Shown: piece after piece, positions 56,921 through 64,000 of the stretch
Position numbering within the stretch: the stretch's first letter is position 1
Layout: each line of letters opens with the position of its first letter
DNA from: Clusia tigrina
Lineage: Eukaryota > Arthropoda > Insecta > Diptera > Clusiidae
DNA length: 64,000 nt
NCBI GenBank assembly: GCA_920105625.2
Contig: OV050030.1
Coordinates: 410,703,034-410,767,033 of the forward strand
Reading direction: 5' to 3'
Program-made: the position numbers and the translations under genes
Notes under the pieces: generated by a model
Database searches by the model: none
What the model saw: only the letters and a program-made list of their open reading frames with translations
What the model was told of the DNA's origin: nothing

Positions 56921-58770
56921 TTATGATTGATGATATATGATAGTTCGAATGATTTCTGATTGTAGACGTTGTATTACGTCAATGTGTGATTTACTTCCTG
57001 TACCCCATATCCCGATTCCATAACTACAAATGGGAACAATTGTTACTTTGTAAATTAAGAGCTTATTTTCAATAGAGAGAGACGAGTTTTTGTCAAGTAG
57101 CGAAAAGAGTTGGAAAAATCTGAATTTCGCTTCATTACAATTACAATTATGAATCATATACGCCTTTTAGGCAGTCATTTAAATACCTTTTGTTTGTAAT
57201 CGATTTTAACAGGGTTATTGTTTATGGTAAGTGTTCTTCTTGGTATTTCCTGTTTATGTATATCACCTGTACCGTCTTGTCTGCATTAATTTGAATACCT
57301 CAGTCATCGAACCAGTTCAGAACAATATCAAGGTGGTTTTGTGGATTGTGAGTGGCTGCAGTAATGTTCTTGTTTGACTATAGTAGTACTGTATCATCCG
57401 CAAAGGTTGCTAACAATCCATCTTCTGTGGGGATAGGTGGTATATCAGCTGTGTAAAGGAGATACAGAATAGGGCCCAGTACACTACCTTGGGGTACGCG
57501 TGCTTCCATTCGCATCATGTTAGAGATTTTATCTTTGGATATGACATAGTAGTGTCTGTCTGCTTTTTAACAGCAATAAAATAGTCTTTGGGAAGCATTT
57601 CTTGGAGCTTATGGGTGAGACCAATATACCAAACGCTTTCAAATGCCTTGGAAACATCAAGCTTAGACATAATTTTTATTTTCTTTGTCCATCGGTATTT
57701 TGTTGACTACTCGGTAAGTTTGTTGTATTATAGAGTTTTTGCGCCGAAAACCTAATGAAGGGATTAGTTTTTTGTCCTCAAGTAAAAGCTCTCGACGGTT
57801 AAATATTAGTTTTCAAACAGCTGTGAGAGTACTGGCAGTAAGCTAACTGGTCTATACGAATTTGGCAGGTTGGGATCATTATCATTTCTCGGTATTGCAA
57901 ATATATCTGCTACCTTCCATACAATTAGAAAATATTTAATGGCTATGATCGAATTGAATAGATTTCTCATATATATAATTTTTTTATTTTATAGCTCTTT
58001 TAATAATTTGCCAGTTATGCCGTCGTATCCAGATGACTTTTTGGTGTTAATTTGAGTTTGGATACAGTTTCTTATTTCTCTGAAAGTCATTTTGCCGATG
58101 ATTCTCAAGTAGACCATGATGGGTGGTTGATTTAGGGTTTGTGCAACTTGTTGCGAAGTGTTGAGTCACAAGTTTTTTAAGTTCTCTGGTTGCTCTATTG
58201 AGTTTTGCTTTTCTTTGATCACATCTATTTGCTTGGAAACTAGTTCTGAGGTGTCTCTTTTCGTTTATCTTATTTTTTATATGAGCGGGTCATCTTTAGA
58301 GTGTGTTTTCATTACTGGAGTCCAATCTAACGGTGCTTGGAGTAGTGTTGCAGTGAAAAAGGCTACCGCACTGTCAATTTCAGGATGATTTTTCAGAAAA
58401 ATTTGGGTGTTCAAATTTTTATCTACCAGCTCGCGATACGAGTCTCAGCAGGTTTTGTGGTTAAATATGTACTTTTTCAATGGAGTAGTCGTTGTGTTCT
58501 AGTATAGCATCACAAGTGAGTGGTCTGAAGATAATTCAAAACGGGCGTGTATAGAAAGTATCTGATGATTAATGTTTTTCGTTATGAAGAAGTCAATGAC
58601 ATCAGGAGTTTTTCTTATATCTATTGCCCAATATGTTGGCTGTGCTTACACCCATAGATTTGTTTTGTAATATCGCCTCAATCAGATTTTTACCTTTTGC
58701 ATTAGTGAATCGAGATCTCCAAACAGCGTGTTTGGCATTAAAGTCACCTCCCAATATATATTAGAATTAA
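56921..58770 (-). mobile_element. Jockey-like LINE EN-RT pseudogene
   Basis: The minus strand carries nearly a whole ORF2 in decayed form. It runs from the endonuclease GGDFNAKHAVWRSRF (about 58750-58700) and the linker (RTSFQANRCDQRK, about 58200), through RT with LGFRRKNSIIQQTYRV, LDVSKAFESVW and PQGSVLGPILY-like text (57490-57450). It continues to the catalytic ATFADDTVLL (about 57410-57380) and the C-terminal SLENKLLIYK-like SIENKLLIYKVTIVP, CSYGIGIWGTGSKS (57075-56990). Stops and frameshifts are spread throughout. Wording differs from the copies at 0-1.8 kb and 40 kb, so it is a separate family. Confidence 0.88.
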
Positions 58771-61599
58771 GAATAAACACGAAGCAATCGATTCCTATTT
58801 AATTAATAATGCATTGAATCTGAAACGGTATCATAAATATAAGATAACAAATTAATATTATTTTCACCCACTTAGTAAAACGGGAAGCTGATTAAACAAA
58901 ATCGTCTGGAAGGAGCCTTTAAATACTACCACTACATTAAGTACGAAAAACCGTCACTTTCAGATGAGGGTCATCATATTTGATATGAGGTGCTGTTGCT
59001 TTTCTATTGTTTACTAGTCATATACATCATTACTTTTAAGTTGTGAATAATGTTGTTGCCTTCTGCCCTCCCATAAACATATACGATGATGCTCTTTTGC
59101 TGCCACTAATTGGAATCCCAGAAACAAATTAACATTGCAGGTATTGCTATATTCAGAACCTTGGACATTATGCTGTTTCCTGCTGAAATCAATAAGCAAA
59201 CGCATGGCTTATAAAACATTTATAAAAAAACTATTCATCGTAATGTGTTCTCTTTTGATTTTGCATAGTAACTTTAAAATATAAAATTGGGAATTTAACA
59301 TTGAAATATGCCACAAAGCTACGCTACAAAAATTTGCAAACCCTTAACTACATACCCTGTAGTTTAGAGATTTCAGTTTTAAATTGAAAACATTTGTTTA
59401 ATTAATAAAAACACTTCGGCCCATTCATTCCTTGAATTATTGCTGACAAATGTTCCCCGCACGAGTCAAAAATTAAAAATTTGCTGTAGAATCAAATTGT
59501 TAACAATCTACGGCACAGAAAAATAATTAAAACATATTGTAAAAATAATTAAAGGATCCACTTAAGAGGAACCCAACAGACCACCGAAACGAACCGTAAC
59601 GAAACAAAACCAAACAAAACAAAATCTCATTACAATTGACAGAGTCCGACAAAAAGTGGACTAAAAGAGAAAAGAAGAATAACCAAATAACCGACACAAA
59701 AGGACCATTACATTTTATAATTATCCTTTTAATCCTTTTGTTGTGCAAAGACCGTCCTTAATTAAAAATAAAGAAAATAACACAAAATTTGGGCAATTTT
59801 TTATCATGAGCAAATTTGCTAATCAAAGTTGAAATGCGGAGGCAGCAAAAACCACACCAAAAGCAAATCTCAACCAAATCAATTTAACGGATACAATGCA
59901 ATAATTAGATACAAAAGATACGAATCGAAAATAACAACAACAACAACTAAGATAACGACAAACTAACTTCTTAATGGGGAACATCAAAATTTAAGTGAGC
60001 TAAGTTGCTACTCGTATAAAGCCGGGTTCTCTGAATAAGTTGGACGGAAAAAACCATTTAATTGTATTCCTGCTACGAGTACTTTCGTCCGACACTTCTG
60101 TGAAGTATTTAACTTAAGAAGGTAAAGTTGTATCCATGGAGAGGGGACGCACGTATACGGCTCAAAGGATACACACACTTCCTAGTAAATGTGTATTGAT
60201 CAACTGACCCAGAAAATGGGAGAAAAAACATAAACGAAAATTATGCAAACAAGTTAAACAAACTATTTCGATACAGTTGAGTGGGCGTATTTCCTTTAGT
60301 TGATTTCAATTAAATCAGTTCAAATCAAATCAAAGCCTTGCATCAAATGGCGCCGCCACTTTGCACGCCATTTAGAAAAATCTTATTTTCGGCAGTCATT
60401 AAATTTTAATGGCTTCAGCTTTATTTGACAACTTAAGTACTCTGCAGCAATGAACGGCCATATTTGCGCAGTTAACAACAACAACAATAATAATAACAGC
60501 AACAACAACAACAACAATAAAGCTGACACTCACAGCAAACAATAACACGGAGCGGCAGAATGTGATAACCAACCAATGTACCAACGAACCAACCCACCCG
60601 CCGCCGGCATAGTGAGCGACGGAGGCATTTATTGCCGCCCGTTTTTACTGCTGGTGCTACAAAAGTTAAACATCAAAACGTTGCGTCGCATTTGGCACTA
60701 ATTTAATTAACAATAAACACGCTTGTTTGCATACGCGTACAGCATTTAATTGTGCTGCAGCAAATACACAACAACAAGAACAACAACTAGGAGAGTACAG
60801 GACAGATACCGGCCGGCAGGACACTGACATTAAAAACTCCACTTCTGGGACTGTGACGCAAGCAGCACATGAGTTGTCGGATTGTTGTCTGCCAAATTAT
60901 GTACATCTACGGGTGTTTGAATGGACTTTTCACATGAATCGACAATTTTAATTACGTATTCTATTTTCCTTTTCAAAAAAAATGGTAGCTTTGCACTTAG
61001 GGATGTGGCTGACAATGGTCTTTGTACAGTTGGTTGTCATTGCTAAATCTATGATGAGTACACGGATTTAAGAAGCGAAGTAAAACATGATAGTCTTAAG
61101 TAATCGAATATTCGAATCAAACTTATAGCTATTTCGAATACACCACTCTTTTTCTGAGATGTCCCTCAATGAAAGGTAATTTTCTCCGAAGGAGATATTA
61201 TATCTTAGAAAGCAACATCACACCAACTATGAACCTTCCAAGGTATCGACTCTGGGTCTTCAGCCAATACGTATATCCACCATTGCATATGCTATCTGAA
61301 CTATAGTGATATTCTCAAAATCAATGCACGCGATTGTTCATCACAATGTTGGACTATGCAGTCAACATTATGCGTGAGAATTATTGCAACTTAAATGGTA
61401 TATTCGTCAAAGTTATACTTTAGAGTCCTCGGAATTCCCGTCTTTCCGCCAAAAATTGTCGACTACTTGTTTTCTGTTATACTACCGAGGAGTTATTGAT
61501 TGATGACAATTATAAACAACATTCAAGTTGTTCTTTTTCGGAGTCTCGGAAATTATACAATGTGTAGCATAAAGTAAATAGGAATTGAACCGTCAATTA
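58771..61599. other. AT-rich DNA with CAA/TAA microsatellites
   Basis: (CAA)n/(TAA)n runs lie at 59935-59950 and 60474-60522. No gene is recognised. Confidence 0.4.
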
Positions 61600-61790
61600 G
61601 GACCGGTATTTACCTAATTTGGCACCGTGTGATTTTTACCTTTTCGGAAAAATGCATTTGACTTTGATGAATACATTTTGTGGACATAGAAGCCATTCAA
61701 AAGGCTTGTAAAGACATCCTGGACGGCATCCGGTGCGCATAGCTCTATTCAGTCGAGAGGAAATTTATTTTGATATATAAAATAAGTTTT
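61600..61790 (+). mobile_element. Mariner transposase C-terminal fragment
   Basis: The plus strand reads LPNLAPCDFYLFGKMHLTL, around the third catalytic D. Frame shifts follow, then VEAIQKACKDILDGI-like text and an SVE-type ending. It is a short dead fragment without terminal repeats, from a mariner family distinct from the 36-kb copy. Confidence 0.75.
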
Positions 61791-64000
61791 GATAAAAAAA
61801 ACTATCCTTTGTTCTTATCCTCTTTCTATTGCTCATCATGCTCGATGAAGGAAGGAAGCCAGGAATTAATTTGGTATATCAGCTCAGCAGCAAACTTAGG
61901 TTGACATTTCCTTGGTCACTGTTGTCTTGTTGTTGAGACGCCACTTGGTAGCGAATCTCTGCTCCTTATTCCATTTGTCTTGATTCGGTTATTGGTATTC
62001 ACTGCACCAGATCCTTAGCTAATTGCGGGTGCAGTCGCTAGAAAGTGATTTGAAACATGAGCAAAATAGCTCCCGCAACTATAAAGAAACTCAAAGATAC
62101 GAATTCAATCCTCTGTCGTTCTCTGTGTCATTAAATAAACGTTTCAACGGTCAAGTTTCTATCCTTCGCTTGTTTGATGATTATATACACAGCAATCCTG
62201 TCTTCGCAATAAGCGTTCTTCTATTACAAGATCACAACTGCCGCGCAAGACCAACATCTCTCTTTGGTATTCTCCAGATGTGACTGTTTAAGCATCGAGT
62301 AATATAACTCTCAGAAATTCCAATTGAAATTTAAAATTACTTTGATTAAGGAACTATCGTAAACCCACATATGTCCTCCAATTTGGCAGGGACTGTTATA
62401 TGATAGTTTAAATGCCATCCCTCAAATCCATCTCTCCAATTTATGAAACTACACAATTTGTGCTCTTTCTTACTACCTTTGTACTTGACGGTTGACATTA
62501 AATTTATCGAGCACTGCAAATGCATCCATAAATTTCCAAGGATAATAGGCACTTTCATGTTTTCATGCTTAACAAATTACATTTAATGGACAAATTACAC
62601 ATAAACCGCCATGTACAATAATAACAGTTCATTAAAATGATTGAAGAAGCCAACCTGCTCTATGCTGGCATATTAATTTACTACCTTCACTTGGGTAATT
62701 GAAACACATTAATGACTACGTTGAAGTCATTAGTATCAAAATCCGCTGATATTCATATGCTTCACATTTGTATAAACACCAGTTTCAAATGAGAGTGAGT
62801 GCAAAGATTAATACGATAATATAATAATATTATGTTAAACCTGTTCAAAGGAATTGAATTTAACAATGGAGGCCGGAACTGAACTCTGCCTGACGTCAGT
62901 CGGTGCTAAGCCCGAACACGCGTATGTCTGCAGTAGCTCAGGTTTTCCTTTTGATTCAATTCAATTACGGAAATTCGCTGTAAAAGAGATTTGCTTGCAC
63001 GTTGCCTTAAGCACGTAATGCATGGCGTATGAGTGACATTGATTTTTTGTATAATTAAATTTAATTAAATTTGTGTTTACTTTTTATGGAAGTTTCTCGG
63101 TGTAAGGGCACAGTAGGCCACTATCCGTTCTGTTCCTTTCAATGCAATTAAGGCAATTTTCCCGTCTGAGCATGAATTTCTTAATATTGTGTTGCAGAGC
63201 GCATGAAATTTTAATTAGCTTGATGTGTGCCAAACAAACGTTAATCACACGTGCGCAAATTCAAGGTTGAGAACATATATATATTTTTTTTTTGTTGCTC
63301 AATTGAGACGTAAGAGTCGCAAACTCAGTGTGAGTGCAAGCAACTTTTTCGTTTGTTTATAAATGCCATTTGTATATTTCCTACATATCAAGTGCTATTT
63401 TATTTTATTTTTCGTGTTTTTTCCATTAAGTTCTGAAGGACAAGGTTTCCCCTCATGACTCTGACCAAGGTTTTTTTGGGGTTGTACTATACACATTGCC
63501 CCATTCCGGTGTGGTTTTTTCGTATACATTTTTGTTGCTCTCAGTTGATAAGACAGCACATAATCCTCACTTATAGTGTGGTATAATTTCTGCTACGTAT
63601 GAGAGCTGTTTTCTGTTCCCCAAATATAGCAATTTCTGGAAATCATTTTGATTCCAGGGAAACCATAACTAAAAGTATGGTACATCAGCTCATAACAGCC
63701 CCAGACTATTGTGTTTCTAACACTGAATTATATGTTGATTTTAATCTAGATCATCGATAATAATATTTTGTATTGACGATTACTTAAATGTTGGTAATTA
63801 AACCTATATTTTATATTTGTAAACAAATATGGATATTTTTAACAAACACTTTTTAACCATTTTATGTCGTCTCGCTCTCCTTTCTATTTCCATTTACAAA
63901 AAAGCCCACAATTTTGTTCTGGTTCCTTGATTTACATTAAATTTCCTTACAGTTCTACATATCAGAGAATCACGTCCTAGTAACTGTTTATTAAGATAGT
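61791..64000. other. AT-rich DNA without recognisable gene
   Basis: The open frames at 62023-62283 (+) and 62346-62558 (-) carry no recognisable domain. Short T-runs lie near 63282 and 63470. Nothing else is identified. Confidence 0.4.

Overview
The window looks like non-coding euchromatic or intronic DNA from a higher fly (Diptera, Brachycera). A tephritid-type fruit fly is my best guess, but it is only a guess. The basis is AT-rich DNA, many (CAA)n, (CA)n and TA-rich microsatellites, and a mixture of BEL/Pao, Gypsy-type solo LTR, Jockey-like, R1-like, RTE-like and mariner elements. In addition, the primer binding site of the intact BEL element matches the 3' end of insect tRNA-Tyr as I remember it. 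I recognise no host protein-coding exon, rRNA or functional tRNA gene anywhere in the 64 kb.

The only intact coding gene is the polyprotein of a complete BEL/Pao LTR retrotransposon at 7181-14399. It has two 433-bp LTRs that look identical, a 5-bp target duplication CATTT, a tRNA-Tyr primer site, a polypurine tract, and one uninterrupted 1762-codon frame. That frame carries Gag with zinc knuckles, aspartic protease, reverse transcriptase, RNase H, integrase and a C-terminal DUF5641-like region. It looks very young and possibly still mobile. A strong splice donor next to the primer site and a textbook acceptor just after the pol stop suggest a spliced short transcript.

Everything else recognisable is decayed or non-autonomous. 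Jockey-like EN-RT remnants lie at 3-1795 (+), 39787-41910 (-) and 56921-58770 (-). A second non-LTR class, with an RNase H/zinc-knuckle C-terminus and CCTAA-type 3' tails, is represented at 4030-4510, 17640-17860, 23700-23876, 51181-52660 and 54650-54747. An R1-clade 3' end with poly(A) lies at 25784-26515, and RTE-like 3' ends at 1797-1990 and 16960-17487. Mariner copies or fragments lie at 15318-15960, 36010-37283, 40379-40682 and 61600-61790. Three Gypsy-type solo LTRs (20756-21280, 29045-29640, 42410-42538) all sit at ATAT targets. Three copies of a tRNA-derived SINE family lie near 24.0, 29.7 and 42.7 kb, and a 94-bp miniature element with a 9-bp target duplication is at 42063-42156.

The most unusual structure is at 24651-25048: three tandem 143-bp units, each with two stem-loops. 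The two stem-loops use unrelated 13-bp stems but share an identical 19-nt loop, so the stems differ in sequence yet stay complementary. This looks like selection or a copying mechanism that preserves hairpins, and I do not recognise it as a known element.

The remaining DNA (about 70% of the window) is AT-rich, with simple repeats and local tandem duplications but no supportable gene.
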